Shown: positions 46,266-58,062 of the stretch, piece after piece | How positions within the stretch are numbered: the first letter of the stretch is position 1 | Layout: each line of letters starts with the position of its first letter | Source of the DNA: Lepas anatifera | Lineage: Eukaryota > Arthropoda > Thecostraca > Lepadidae | Reading direction: 5' to 3' | DNA length: 64,000 nucleotides | NCBI GenBank assembly: GCA_034440635.1 | Contig: JAOTON010001898.1 | Coordinates: 248,001-312,000 of the forward strand | Notes under the pieces: model-generated | Database searches by the model: none | Told to the model about the DNA's origin: nothing | Seen by the model: the letters and a program-made list of their open reading frames with translations, nothing else | Position numbers and translations under genes: made by a program

Positions 46266-47726
46266 TGAAATTATGTGATGTAATTGTACGCTCTTGCGAT
46301 AATTCAATGAGCGCTGACAGTGGTGGAATAACTCCGTAGGGATATTCTTGCTCCTTTTCATTCTGCCTCGCGTATCTCGATGCCCTTTTTGGCGTTGGGC
46401 AGCACCAATGCTAAACATGACACCAGCCGCTTAACAGAATGACTCCATTCGCTTCCGGTGCGTTGCGTTTTCAGACACGATTATGTGGAGTCAGAATATA
46501 CTAGGATCAACTGAAAACACATGTGGCTTAAAATGACATTGTCAAAGCGTAAATAAACCGGAAAGATTAAATCTACGACAGAAGGGCGTGCAATAAGGTT
46601 TTACTGACGCCACGTGCTGGAGTCATTTGAGGGTATTTGAATGAGAAGATCCCGGAAGTGCTAGCGCGTGCATTTGAAATTTGCAGTTCAGTTGCGGTTT
46701 ACTTCTCGACGCGGCAGTACCCAGGGTACTTTAACTACGGGTACAACCAAGTTTCCTACTAAATATAGTCCTCCCATGATGACGTCACCGCCCTTTCCTA
46801 CTAAGTTATAGGAGATTCTACTAAGTTTTTGGAAGGATCAGCTGGAACATACCAAGTTTGGGCGTATTTGGCACCAATCTAGTATAAATCGAAATCAACT
46901 TGTTTCACCCATTTGACAGTAACCTTGATCTCAACGGCGAGCAGCGTATTTTACGTAAATCTAATGAAAAAATTATAACACTTCAAAGAATTTTTTGAAA
47001 GGGCATGCATTTATTTGATCAACTCAGGCCTACTTAATAGCCGAGAGAAATAAATTTACCTTCGCTCAAAAGATCACCGATGTTTATTGTCTTCTGCTGC
47101 AGGTACCACCAACAGCCAATCAAAGGTCAGAAATCAACAGCCAATCAAAATCGAGATTAGTCTTACTGCAAACAGCTGTTAGTGCTGAACCTGTCCTTTT
47201 TTTGACACGCTCTGGAAAATTTGTAAAAATAATATTCTTCACTGGAGTTTTTGCAAAACGTCTGATGGTTTCACAAATAAAAATCTTTTAGCTTTCTGTT
47301 CAACCATATAAGTTCTGTTGATACAGTTCTAAAATAGGTTATTTAGAGCTTCGAAAAAGGGCAATTTCTCCAATGCCCTGCATAGTAACTGTAGTGCCTC
47401 TCCAGCCATGATGACGTAATGCTGCCAAACAACTTGAACGGGGTCTGGCAGTACCTACGTTGAAAATCGGTGTTCCTAGTGTTTGAAGTACGTGGTAACA
47501 GTGTAGAAGGTAACGTCTTTTATTAGGCAGTGACTTCAACCGTCTGCGCAACGCCTGGAAAAGGGAGGTGAGTCATCCAAAACTGCATACAAATACTAAA
47601 CTGCCTTGGCGACTGCTTGTCAGATATGAGAATTGACCCGGGCGAACCAGTAGCCAGAAAATGAGTCTGGTCGCGTTAAACCACACTTTTCTTCGCGTTG
47701 GCGGTTCCTAAGCCGTCTAAAATGAA
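46266..47726. other. Intergenic, no gene seen
   Basis: AT-rich sequence. The minus frame at 47339-47551 is without domains. Two adjacent CAGCCAATCAAA blocks at 47110-47152 form a short direct repeat. Confidence 0.4.
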
Positions 47727-47727
47727 C

Positions 47728-47914
47728 GTTGGTGGATCCAGAATAAAAGTTGGGGGAGGGGGACAAGCACCCTTTCGGGGGACCGGAGCAAATCGCAAAA
47801 ACATAGTGCTTTTAAAGAAAATGGCTAAAGCCCGGTACTCAGAGGGTGGAGAGCACAAATGCTAATTTAGACTTTGGGAGCCACGGTCCCATTGCCCCCT
47901 GGATCCACCAGTGA
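47728..47914 (+). mobile_element. hAT-like MITE, GGTGGATCCAG ends
   Basis: The left TGGTGGATCCAG (about 47730) and right CTGGATCCACCA (ending about 47910) are inverted. The interior has a GGGGGA/TCCCCC-type layout like the 48718 MITE. The termini and target duplication are not clean. Confidence 0.5.
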
Positions 47915-48717
47915 TGATGTTGTGTAGCATATACGTTTGATATACTCTTCAGAGTTGCCGCCAGAATAGAGAACAAACAGGCAGTGCTAGTCTACCTAAC
48001 ATCTATGCTTGCTGCACCTCCCAACTTGTGTGGCGACGTCCCTGCGTCCTTCAATGGGTAGGTGAACGTCAAATGACAGCTGATAGCATAGGCGCACGAA
48101 CTTGCTCAAGTTGCAGGGGGGCAGGGGGGGGCAAACTTGTTGCCGATAGTGGGGTCCAAGAAAATTCGGCCTATCACTTAACCCTTTCGTTCCTAGTGGT
48201 CGAGATCTCGACCACCAAAAGACTTCAGGGCTAAGCTCGCCAAAGATTTCCAAATTCGGCAAAGTTCTCCAAACTCCGTTGTCAAGCGACAGATGGACCA
48301 GGCTATCATCACAGCTGCAAAAATTTGTTCTGTCATGTTTAGGGGGAGTGGGCGGCATATCAAATCTGGATATATCTATCGACAGCCTTTGTGGGAAATG
48401 GCTACATTTGTTTCTCTCCGGCTATCAGACAAAGGTCATAATTATTGATTCATTTTAACTAGATGTGGTAGCCAGAGAGTCAGGCAGAACAACAGTATTC
48501 ATTGTTTTGTTAGGGCTTCAATTTATCGTGACTTAGAAACGAAACAGTTTTGGTGGTCGAATATTCGACCACTAGGAGGATATTCGTCAACTAGGTTCAG
48601 TCATAATTTGGTTTGGAAATTCGGTAAATTTAGAGCCAAATGTGAGCAGGTATTGCAAAAACAGCCCGGTTTTGAACATTTTGACATAGGCAAACGTAGG
48701 GGGGCAAAAGGGACAGG

Positions 48718-48873
48718 CAGTGGTGGATACAAGGGGGGGCTAGGGGGCTAAACCCCCTCCCGAAATTTCAGAGTACCTATGGTAAATACATAGCGGGGGG
48801 CCGATAAGAGGCACTGGTAGAAGAGTTCAAAACCCCAAGCCCCTCCAGAAATGAAATCCTGGAACCGCCACTG
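48718..48873 (+). mobile_element. hAT-like MITE inside the piggyBac relic
   Basis: The ends are CAGTGGTGGATACAAGG and CCTGGAACCGCCACTG. Flanking octamers GGGACAGG and GAGGCAGG match at 6 of 8. It must be younger than the piggyBac element around it. Confidence 0.6.
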
Positions 48874-49304
48874 GAGGCAGGTGATCCGTCTCTCCCTCCG
48901 TCGAAATTCCGCCCACCTGAAACATCATCGGGGCACTTAAGAAAATTCGCTTTCCACCTCAACCCTCTTCTTAGGACGGGAGTACATGCTCCTCTGCGAT
49001 AATATTTGGGCCGTGATGACACCTCCCCTTCCTAGGTTCAGGGGTGTCGCCACGGATATGTCCCGAGGGGAACGGACTACGATTTTTCTATGATGGGGGA
49101 AGAGGAGAGGGATGGGAAGCGAACCCAAAACTCAAAGTTGTCTCGAAGGGCATTAAAGAGGCTGCAAACCAAGACTTTGCGTAAGCCCGTGCTTACAAAG
49201 GGCAAATAATGTAAAAATATGCATCGAGGCCCACAACTTGGGGGATGTCCCTTCCTGGCTTCCAATCTGAGGAGAGCCGTCCCCTCCCCCGGCAATCATC
49301 AAGT

Positions 49305-49640
49305 CTGCGATGTGGAAGAACCGCTTTGAGTCGTACATGCAATTCCTGCACTTCCAGGACAACACAAAGCTGGACATGAGTGACCGCTACTCCAAGCTAT
49401 GTCCTCGGGCTGATCGCATCCACAAGAAATTGCTGGAACATTTCGTCCAGCAACATCACCCTACCTGTAAGATTCGGGTACGAAGTTTTCTGCTTGAACC
49501 AGGTCAATGGATATATTGTGGCGTTTGGTCTCTACCACAACGTATCGATAATCTCATCTGCTCTACTGCTTTCGGTTAAGGTTTGGTCGCCTCTGTTGAC
49601 CGATACTCAAAACAGGACCAAGCGTGAACCCAACTGCAAA
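49305..49640 (+). pseudogene. piggyBac transposase fragment
   Basis: The plus frame at 49310 begins MWKNRFESYMQFLHFQDN and continues DMSDRYSKLCPRADRI, matching the conserved (R)RF..(I/L)...LHF.DN...DR..K..P block of piggyBac (DDE_Tnp_1_7) transposases. Coding then moves to another frame, where FGYEVFCLNQVNGYIVAFGL resembles the later conserved stretch ending in GY...F..Y. Only about 110 residues of a usual 550-600 remain, with a deletion and a frameshift near 49470, so the enzyme is dead. It lies inside matching TTAA-flanked ends, supporting the assignment. Confidence 0.65.
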
Positions 49641-50800
49641 GGCTAAATTATGTTAAAAATTACGAGACAATGGAGGCACAGATCAGCAGGATCAGCATGT
49701 CAACAGCTATCGCGCTTCAGTCAGAGGAAAGAATTGGTGTTTTCCGACATGGCGGGGGGTTGGAGGTCAGGACCCCTTCCTCAGCAGGCTGGTACATACA
49801 TTATTTACATCAGTCATGATGAGTTAGGTACTGTTTGGTTTGTGAAATTTCCTATTCCTTCTACGTGTGCTCGTGACTTAGGCTGAAAAACCATATATTA
49901 TGGATACCTCAATTACGTCTCTTCTACTCTACTCCTCGATTTCGGGTTTCTCATAGGTTTTGTACCCTACCCATTCCCCCATAGGTTTGTATTGTTGTGC
50001 CAGCGTCAACCCATCCAGGAACCCCCTGGGTCGGGAAGAGATCTCCAGCCCTGGTTTCCGATCTTTGTGGTGGTAGTTTCCAATAAAATTCTACCTGGGT
50101 CAGCTTGCAGAGGCACCCAAGGGTGCAGGTAGACCTGCCACGAGCAAGCCTGGGGGACACAGAGTGTGCTTTTTGCACCAATTGGAATACAGATATGGCT
50201 CTGGGATCCCGATTTGTGAGCTTAGTCCATAGTGGATGGCAGTTGCTGCAATATTTATTTCCAAATTTGAAAATTTGGCCCGTTCCAAAGCATACTGGTC
50301 CTGCCCTGTTTTAAATTGAGTAGCTGACAAGTGCAAATCACGCTTGGCCAGTCCTGTCGTCAGCACGTCCGCACATTTTATGATGCTTGCCATTTATTTA
50401 AGGTTCAATTATGAACTAAACCGTATCTGTATGCTTGTGGAATTATTTCAGTACTGTTCGAGAAGACCAGCACATACAATCAATGGCATGTGGGCATACA
50501 AACCTAACTGACGGATATCCTCCTAGTGGTCGAGATCTCGACCACCTCAAAATTCCACATTTTGGGAGGGAAGGGAGTCGGAGGTAAAAATTAGGGATGA
50601 CACTGTTAATGACTGACCCAAGCAGATATTTCTGTAAAAGGAATTCGAAACCCTAGCAAAAAAATTAATTCAGGAACGAAAGGGTTAATTGATCACCGAA
50701 TGAATTTCGAAATGGGCCAAATTTGAGAGGGGCACTGTTCCCACAGTCCGAAAAGTTAGGGGGCAGCCGCCCCCAGTGTTCCTGCACCCATTGCTGACAG

Positions 50801-51104
50801 AAATGGCAAAGCTGATCATGAATTTAGTGAAATGCTAGTTGTACACTTTTATGCTCTGCTGGTACCAATCGGGTTTTCAAAAGATTGATGCATTGTGGGT
50901 TAAGTCATTGGCAGCACGGCAGCGGAAGGTGGGAAAAACAAACATAAGCGTTTGTTTTTTTCAACGAAAGGTGGCGTAATAGCTTGCAATTGGAAAACGC
51001 AAGAAAAATCGGGTGAAAACATGAACGGAGACAGCTGGATCAGATGTGGTGTTCACTATTATTGTCTATAGGTATATCTTGAATTCTTGCATAACATCCA
51101 TAAT
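50801..51104. other. Spacer, no gene seen
   Basis: No frame or repeat end was identified. Confidence 0.4.
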
Positions 51105-51268
51105 CATATGTGTAGGAACGTCCAGAATTATTGGGGGGGGAGGGACAAGGTGCCTTCTGAAGTCATTTCTTTCCAGTCAACGCCATAGGGTTAATGGTCA
51201 AGAATCACGAATATTGAGGGGGGTCATGTCCTCCTGCCCCCTGTTCATGCGCAGCTCCTACGCCTATG
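51105..51268 (+). mobile_element. Short hAT-like MITE
   Basis: The left CATATGTGTAGGAACG and right CAGCTCCTACGCCTATG ends are inverted relatives of the 29879/36768 family. The body has GGGGGGGGAG and CCTGCCCCC blocks. The target duplication is not convincing. Confidence 0.55.
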
Positions 51269-51680
51269 TTTTCAATTAATAACTTATTGGATAGGCGTGC
51301 CCCACCGGCAACCGCCGTACGGGCGCTCCATGCCACGCATGACGTCATACCTAGAGCTGACATTTTTAAAGCCCGTGAAAATCTGATGGCGGACAGACAA
51401 AATGCTGGCGGCCTGACCCGACAAGTTCCACACTTAAACTTCGCGTCGGTGGGGGTTGTTGGAACACCCCCCCCCACTCGGTTTTTCGGCGGCACCAAAA
51501 AACGGCGGCGCGAAGCGCCGCCGTACATGATTCACCTTATTCTGGATCAATTCTGCAACTTTTCCCAAAATTTTAAGGTGAGGTCATCTCAGGTCAGGTC
51601 ACCAATGCAGATCAAGTTACCTCACCTTAATTTTTTTAAGATAGCATAAATAAGAACAGGGTTCAACTATTCAGTTGAAA

Positions 51681-51803
<123 letters not shown>

Positions 51804-52284
51804 TATATATCATATAATTGACCCACCGAATGCTACAAAATACATATACATCTACATCTACATCTAAATATGTTCCGGTATTTTTTATATCGATGACCTA
51901 GGGTCAGATACAGATCATGACCTCTGCATTGGAAATGCATGGATGAAACAGAAATTGAGCCGTATTTGTGTAGATACAGCTGAGAATCCCTCAATATTCT
52001 CGCAATCGTAGTATCCTTGGCCCCTTTCCACCTTTATTTTTTCAATTTTTGACCTGTGACCTCTAATAGGTCATCTGGGCTACTTGAACAGGTTTTCAGA
52101 CTTGGGTCAATAAGTTTGCAAGACCTTGACCTTGACTTGACCTTGACCGTGGCCTGACCTGAGGTCAGGTCATTTTTATATTTCCACCTTGTATAGTCAA
52201 ACCATGCATCATTCGATTCACCGTAAGAAGAGGAAGCGAATTATGGCTAAAAATTTATTCTAACTCAATTAAGTTCTATTCTAT

Positions 52285-52590
52285 TAACTATTATATTCTA
52301 TTAACTAACTCAATTCCAAGTTATCAGAAACCAGAGCCCAGAAACTCTTCTCTAACATTTCACCTCCTTTGACCTGTCATGACCTCAATATCGACCTGAG
52401 CCAAAAAGTGACTGGAAACCAGCTTTCACGTTTTATTTTATTAACTATTATATTCTATTAACTAACTCAATTCTAAGTTATCAGAAACCAGAGCCCAGAA
52501 ACTCTTCTCTAACATGTCACCTCCTTTGACCTGTCATGACCTCAATATCGACCTGAGCCAAAAGGTGACTGAAAACCAGCTTTCACGTTT
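52285..52590. repeat. About 150-bp tandem duplication
   Basis: The stretch from ATTCTATTAACTAACTCAAT through GACTGRAAACCAGCTTTCACG occurs twice, near 52285-52428 and 52448-52588, with very few differences. The junction carries an extra TTTTATTTTATTAACTATTA. Confidence 0.85.
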
Positions 52591-52991
52591 TTTCGCTATC
52601 CCGCATAGGTGCCGAGTTCGAAGGGGATACCGGGGCAGGGTTTAAACGATAGAGAAGCTGTAAAATGAATACAAGTTAAGATGGGTCAAGTACGGTGGTT
52701 CTTGTGCTGCTGTTTTCTATCACCATCAGAAAACCCGAGGGTGTTCTTTGCTCAACAACCCCCTCCTCCCCACCTCCACCAGGGTTAGCACGCCATCGTT
52801 TTTCAAGCACAAGCTGGCACTGCCTGTTTGTCCTCGATTCCGTCATGTACTCCAGAGTATGTCGGCATTCATCTACTCAACATTTATGTATTCATGAACG
52901 GAGAGTAATATTTACCTATTTTATTAGTCATCTATTCCGTTCTCCGCAGGAAAGTCATCACTTCGGGCTGTGAAGAAGCTAACACCATACA

Positions 52992-53558
52992 ATGTACCGA
53001 TGCCACTTTTGCTCATTCAGACATCATAACCAATCTCTATTCTTGCGTCATTGCAAGGTCCACCGAAATGACCCAGGATTTTCCATGAAATGTTTCAATT
53101 GTCCCGCAAGATTTTTTTCGGTGACATGTTTGCGGAGGCACCTAAAAAAACACCAGCATGTTACTTCTACAAAAACATCCCAAGGATTTCTATTGGATAC
53201 TATTTCATTTGATGAAGCGGATGGTGAAGCAAGCAAAAACGAAAGCAATGAAGAAGCCAGCACTCCTCGTTGTCAACAGCGCGAGGGAGTTGCGCAGTTT
53301 TTGCTCAGATTGAGGACTGATCATAATGTAAATGACAGCACATGTTCCATGATCGCTGCAGAAATGCAAAGAGTCTGCCAAGGTACACTGCAAGATCTCC
53401 AACAAAAACTTCCAGAAGTTTCCTTGCCTGCTCCCATGGAGCTCGAAACAGTCAACGCTTGTCGCGAATTTCAATCTTCTCACATGCTGCAAAATTTTGC
53501 AAGGAAAGGTTGCTTGTTGTCTACAGATTGTAGAACTGGGAAGCGATGTTTTGGGTAA
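52992..53558 (+). pseudogene. En/Spm-like transposase gene: C2H2 N-terminal part
   Basis: The frame opens MYRCHFCSF and holds two C2H2 fingers: CHFCSFRHHNQSLFLRHCKVH, and CFNCPARFFSVTCLRRHLKKH. A Ser/Glu-rich linker follows. C2H2 fingers at the start of large transposon-derived proteins of this metazoan family probably bind DNA. A TTCTCCGCAG just upstream (52942-52951) could be a splice acceptor, so more 5' exons may exist. The frame stops at 53558, 130 bases before the next coding block, which suggests a frameshift rather than an intron. Confidence 0.6.
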
Positions 53559-53689
53559 AAAACGAAGCTTCTAGTATATTCAAATCAGGGAACAAATTGA
53601 AGCTTTGATCTGGGCAAGGCAATTAGACTTGGAAGGCCTGCCTACAGGGGGCTTGCACTTCACAGACTTGTACTCTGGAGTTCTTCATC

Positions 53690-54766
53690 ATGCAAGGGAA
53701 GTATATAAATAATAATTTTTGGGGCTTATCGACGCACCAACTGCCAGGGTCATATGGCGTCACCAACTCTTTCCCCGTTGGAAGGGTTTCTCGGGAGCCA
53801 GCTTGCTCCTTGTTCAGGGAAGCCGCCGGGCCTCGAACCCGGGTCGGCTGCGTGGAAGCCAGCTACGCTGACCACTCCACTACCGCGCCCCCTCATGCAA
53901 GGGAAGGAAGTTATGTGGACATTATACTGTATTTCGATGAGTTCCAGAGAGGGAACCCACTGTGGCCTCACGCTCCCCTTACCAAGATGGGAGCTGTATA
54001 CTTCACGTTTGGAAATTTCCAGCCATGGCTGAGGTCCAAAACGATAAGCATCTTCTTGGCCCTGCTTTTTAACACACGCCTTATGAAATCATACGCTATC
54101 AATGATATATTAAAACCTTTGATTGATGATCTGAAGGAGCTGCAGGCGAATGGTGTGAGAATCAGAAATGAGTTTGATAAGGCGATGGTTCGAGTCATGT
54201 TCATGGTTGCGGATAATTTAGGAGCACATATGCTTCTGAAGATGAGTGAAAATTTCAGCAACAGTCGCTTTGGCTGCATATTTTGTATGAGGTCTTGCGC
54301 TGAGATACAAACAATGACATCACTGAGTGATGCCAGAAGTCAATTACGGACATCGGATGGCAAAAGCCCATTTGAGAGAGAACTGGAAAAACTTGCTAAA
54401 GGAGTGCAATCAGCTTTCAAGTCCAGAAGTATACTGACAGAAATTGAAACATTCAGAACTGCCGATGGTTTCCCGCCTGATGCTGTCCATGACGTTTTGG
54501 AAGGTGTTGTGCCATACACAGTCTCACAGGTGCTGACAGACATATGCTTGAAGAAGAAAGTGGTGAGGCTAGAAGTCATCAATAACATAATCAACCGATT
54601 TCAGTACTCACGTGTCGACAGAAGGGACAAGCCGCTGCTATTGAAGGTTGTAGGATCTCGAGTCAAGGTGAAGCAAAAGGCTTCACAAATGTGGACACAT
54701 CAGATTTCTTCCCATCATGCTTGCAGAGATAATGCCATGCACCCCGGAGTGGAAGTTGGTGATTAG
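53690..54766 (+). pseudogene. En/Spm-like transposase: central part, SINE-interrupted
   Basis: After the SINE at 53702-53892 the frame reads YVDIILYFDEFQRGNPL, KMGAVYFTFGNFQPWLRS, VADNLGAHM (near 54208), RFGCIFCMRS and FPPDAVHDVLEGVVPY (near 54472). The ADN..AH, C..C and PD..HD.LEG(V/I) series is shared by a widespread metazoan family of tnp2-like (En/Spm, CACTA-type) transposon proteins, as far as I recognise it. The Asp residues are plausible catalytic positions. A one-base lesion near 54700 shifts the frame into the next block. The SINE plus this shift make it non-functional. Confidence 0.6.
53702..53892 (-). mobile_element. tRNA-Gly-like SINE (type 3) with 14-bp TSD
   Basis: A perfect duplication TCATGCAAGGGAAG flanks it (53688-53701 and 53893-53906). 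On the minus strand it starts with a tRNA-Gly-like head: GCGCGGTAGTGGAGTGGTC (A box), a GGCTTCCACG anticodon region, and a perfect B box GGTTCGAGGCC. The body (CAAGGAGCAAG, GAAACCCTTCC, GGGAAAGAGTTGG) leads into an A/T-rich tail. Its sibling is at 30537-30710. It inserted into transposase coding sequence. Confidence 0.85.
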
Positions 54767-55442
54767 GTTGGCACGGATAGTGGAATATATTTTTGCTCTT
54801 AGCATCGACCAATGTGATCTGCATGTATTGCAGGTGATGATTGAAACATGGTTGAAAGATTTCCTCGGAATATTTCCTGGCTACAAGCTGAAGCCAAAAT
54901 TTCATTTTATGCTTCATTACGCGGATCAAATTAGACTACATGGTCCAATGAGAGCATTTTGGACCCTCAGGTTTGAACAAAAGCATCAGATTCTTAAACA
55001 CATGTCGAAGAATTGTATGAGCAGGATAAACGTCGCAAGGACGATGGCTGTCAGGCATGAACAGCACATGGCGTTACAACGTACTACAGGGCAGTACACT
55101 TCGGAGACAACTGAAGTGGGAAAGGGCAGTGATGGAGCTGTCAAAGAGTTGAAAGTACGAGGCGTGAATTATCAGATCGGCGATGTCATCATTTTGCGGA
55201 AGGGCGAGGACAGAAAATACTTCGGCCTCAGAGAAAAGTTTTCCGAGCGGGGATCAATTACAGTTGAAGAAACTGATATAATAAAATTCGACGGAAAACG
55301 AAACGCTTTTATGATAACCGGCTCCGGTCAGAAGCATATCATTCAGCTAAAGGACATGGCTGATCCATTCCCCCTGGGAATATATAATGGTTTCATCGTC
55401 CTACATCACTTTGTGGACGACATCACTGGTGGGTATTCATAA
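54717..55442 (+). pseudogene. En/Spm-like transposase: C-terminal part
   Basis: The frame continues the previous block: MLAEIMPCTPEWKLVIRLAR, then a helical stretch, then GYKLKPKFHFMLHYADQI (near 54891), GPMRAFWTLRFEQKHQILK (near 54951) and AVRHEQHMALQ. The KPK.H...HY and RFE.KH motifs are conserved in this transposon family. The tail (VRGVNYQIGDVIILRKGE onward) may be an accessory domain. It ends at TAA 55440-55442. No terminal CACTA repeats were found on either side. Confidence 0.6.
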
Positions 55443-55474
55443 AAACTAGAGGTGGGTCGCATGTTTTGGATTAA

Positions 55475-56085
55475 TAACCCCCCTCCCCGGTGGCTTCCGA
55501 CCCAACTTCGCCCTGGCGGGGGTGTCTGACCAGCCCCCTCGAATTCTGCTCATAAAAGGGATAGCGTAAAAACGCGAACGCCGTTGGATAGCCCATAAAA
55601 ATCAGGATAAAATCATTTTGGTCACTTTTTGGCCTAGGCCAATATTCAGGCTATGATAGGTCAATGAATGGAAAGTGTTGGATATGGTTTTTTGGCCCCA
55701 GCTTCTGACTTAATTGAGCTAGAGAAAAGTTGTAAGCACCAATCTTAAGCAAATGACATTTTCCCAATGAACTTCCTATTGAGAGGTCATTACCCATATC
55801 TGACCATAGGTCATTGATATAAAAAATCCCGTTACATATGTTGGAGTACCCAATTGGGCCATTACATGACAAGTTGTAAATCGATAGATTAACCCTTCTT
55901 TCTAGTTATGCCATCTTTAACATGTTTTTCAGGTGGAGTACCTTGACCTGAACGGGGGACCTGATCTGATATAACCCAGACCTAACATTTTCAGGAAAGA
56001 TGCGAAATTGGTCAAGGATAAGTTATGTCAAACGTCGAAATAATCCGAGAGGGTGTTCAAAAACAATCCCCCACCAGGGTGAGGG
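55475..56085 (+). mobile_element. AGGTCA-type TTAA element, short copy
   Basis: TTAA flanks at 55471-55474 and 56086-56089. The left GC-rich end is CCCCCCTCCCCGGTGGC with CTTCGCCCTGGCGGGGG; the right end is CCCACCAGGGTGAGGG. The interior is diverged, with fewer AGGTCA hexamers (55635-55690 and 55790-55815). It sits just after the transposase stop codon. Confidence 0.65.
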
Positions 56086-57767
56086 TTAAGCCTGGTATGA
56101 GTCCGGAGTGTTGTTTCATAACAGAGGCGGATTCAGGATTTCTTCAATGACATGGTGTGCCATTTGCGGCAGTAGCGGGGACGACGCGCAGCGGCGCTGA
56201 GGACGCCCCGTCATAGGGAAAACGGTCGATTTTTGGGGAAAGATCATCATGATGAGAAAATGACAAAATTTCGGGTATATCCAGCTAGCATGTTATAAGA
56301 AACAGTTCATCGTTATTTAGAAAGATCCCGTTTTATTATGTTATGTTAGCCGAACTGCTCGCCGATTGGATTCCCGTGAGACAATGCAGACTCCTTTTAA
56401 CATGGGCCTGAAGCGGTATTTGGTGTCCCCATTTGCTTCTCGGTGGGAATTCAGCAAAATCATTCGGATGGTGTAATATATAGCGGCACCTTTTTCTTAC
56501 CAGATTGTGAGACTAAAACATTTTGAGTACATGTTCACCATTATTTATTTCTGGCAGCCGCCTTTTTAAGCTGAAATCAGGCTAGTTTCGCGGCCGTCTT
56601 GGTGGTCACTTGAAGTGGTTTAATTTTGGCGTGACATTTTACACACCGCATCATGCATGACTCGAAAAAATTATGCATATGGTGCGCTTAGCCTCCTGTC
56701 TTTAGCTCGTAAAATGCTTAAAACTACCTGATTGCGTGGAATCCTGCTGAACGCCAGCAAATGTTTTAGCTGCGCTGAGGGACTTTAAATCCCGCAGAGT
56801 GAGAAATCGTGTGCGGGGCTAATCATCTCCCCAGCTTCAAAAACGCTCACTAGATGTCCATCAGTGTTGACTTATGACACTGGCAGACTCAGCTGCCTAA
56901 TTCCGGGAGGGCACTGTGGATACCTATTGTCATGAAAGGGTGGGTAGCATTCCATCTCGCGCGGGTCGCTCAGGTGTTTGTTCACAGTTCCCCGAGCGGG
57001 ACCGCCGGCTCAGCGACTATTTTTAACTGCGGACGGTTTCGTGGGGGCCGGGGCTGCTGGCAAACAGGTTTCAGAGCCACAATGCACTTCCTTATTCAGA
57101 AGGCATGAACAAAATTGAATATGTTTTATGATACTGCTTCCCGTCTAACTGGATTTTGGAGACCGCACTGGGGTGAATAATTTATACGGATAATAATTAT
57201 TCCCGTTATTTTTCAACCACTGAAGTTGAACAACAATATAGCATTCCTATAGCAGCCAATTCATTAGCAGGCGCCATGTACCGACCTGGAAATGTGTCAT
57301 GATGCTGTATCCCCCAATTCAGCGGGCGGAGAAAACTTGACAGAATTCTGGAAAGTAGTCACTTATATATCATAGAAAGCATATTTCCAATGTCTAAAAG
57401 GGCTATTCATACTTGTGATATTGTCCAACCTTAAACAAGCCGGGGGGACTCTGAATATATTTTCACTTTGATCTTCCTGTGAATGATGTTTTTCTCTGTT
57501 CGGTCTTAGATGCTTTCCCCATGCATTGTACTTAGTATATCAAAATACGTTGGCATAACCGCGAAACTCCCTTAATCACAAAACCTGAGCACGCCTATAG
57601 CAACTTATCATATAAAAAAGGTTAGGTAGTTACGGGCTTTTTATAGCGCCTTCTTTGCAAGGCATTGGGAGTATAGTATAGCTACTTTTGTTCTTACCAG
57701 CTTTCTTCGAGCAGTCTATTCACATTCGAATTACATTTGAGCCGCACCCCCCCTTCCATTTTAGTAT
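56086..57767. other. Intergenic, no gene seen
   Basis: A hAT-like end (CAGAGGCGGATTCAGG) begins at about 56123, but no right partner was found. The rest has no supported gene. Confidence 0.4.
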
Positions 57768-57975
57768 TGAAGCCATTTCTCTCTTCGTTCGTTACCGGCT
57801 TCCGGCAACAACAACAGACCACGATGAGACCGGAAAAACTGTTAGAATAGAAGCCGTTTCTGACTACGTTCGTCACCGGCTTCTGACAACAACGATGACG
57901 ACGAGACAAGACCGGAAAAACTATTAGAATAGAAGCCGATTCTCACTTCGTTCGTCACCGGCTTCTGACCACGAC
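57768..57975. repeat. About 82-bp minisatellite, 2.5 units
   Basis: Units start GAAGCCATTTCTCTCTTCG (57768), GAAGCCGTTTCTGACTACG (57850) and GAAGCCGATTCTCACTTCG (57932). They share TTCGTYACCGGCTTC and GAGAC..GACCGGAAAAACT. The third is cut short. Confidence 0.85.
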
Positions 57976-58062
57976 TAGACTCGCCGAGCGGCCAGTATGG
58001 AGCCGCTTGAGAAATCTCAATCCGCTTTGCTCCATGGATTTCATAATGCAGCTCTGATAATA

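Larger units (their letters stand above)
48182..50684 (+). mobile_element. piggyBac element relic with 13-bp TIRs
   Basis: TTAA flanks (48178-48181 and 50685-50688) surround perfect inverted ends CCCTTTCGTTCCT and AGGAACGAAAGGG; the CCC start and TTAA duplication are the piggyBac hallmark. Subterminal palindromes GTGGTCGAGATCTCGACCAC lie at about 48197-48216 and 50526-50545. A related inverted block is at about 48551-48590 (GGTGGTCGAATATTCGACC, then ACTAGGAGGATATTCG). A decayed piggyBac transposase sits at 49305-49640 and a hAT-like MITE at 48718-48873. Confidence 0.82.
48087..50792 (+). mobile_element. hAT-like MITE, hosting a piggyBac element
   Basis: The ends are CATAGGCGCACGAACTTGC and, on the complement, AATGGGTGCAGGAACACTGG. 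Flanks GCTGATAG (48079-48086) and GCTGACAG (50793-50800) match at 7 of 8. Without the 2.5-kb insertion the MITE is about 200 bp, with inner GGGGGGCAG/GGGGGCAGCCGCCCCC blocks. Confidence 0.65.

Noticed and set aside
53800..53892. tRNA-Gly gene on the minus strand
   Set aside because: It is the head of a SINE with a 14-bp target duplication and A/T-rich tail.
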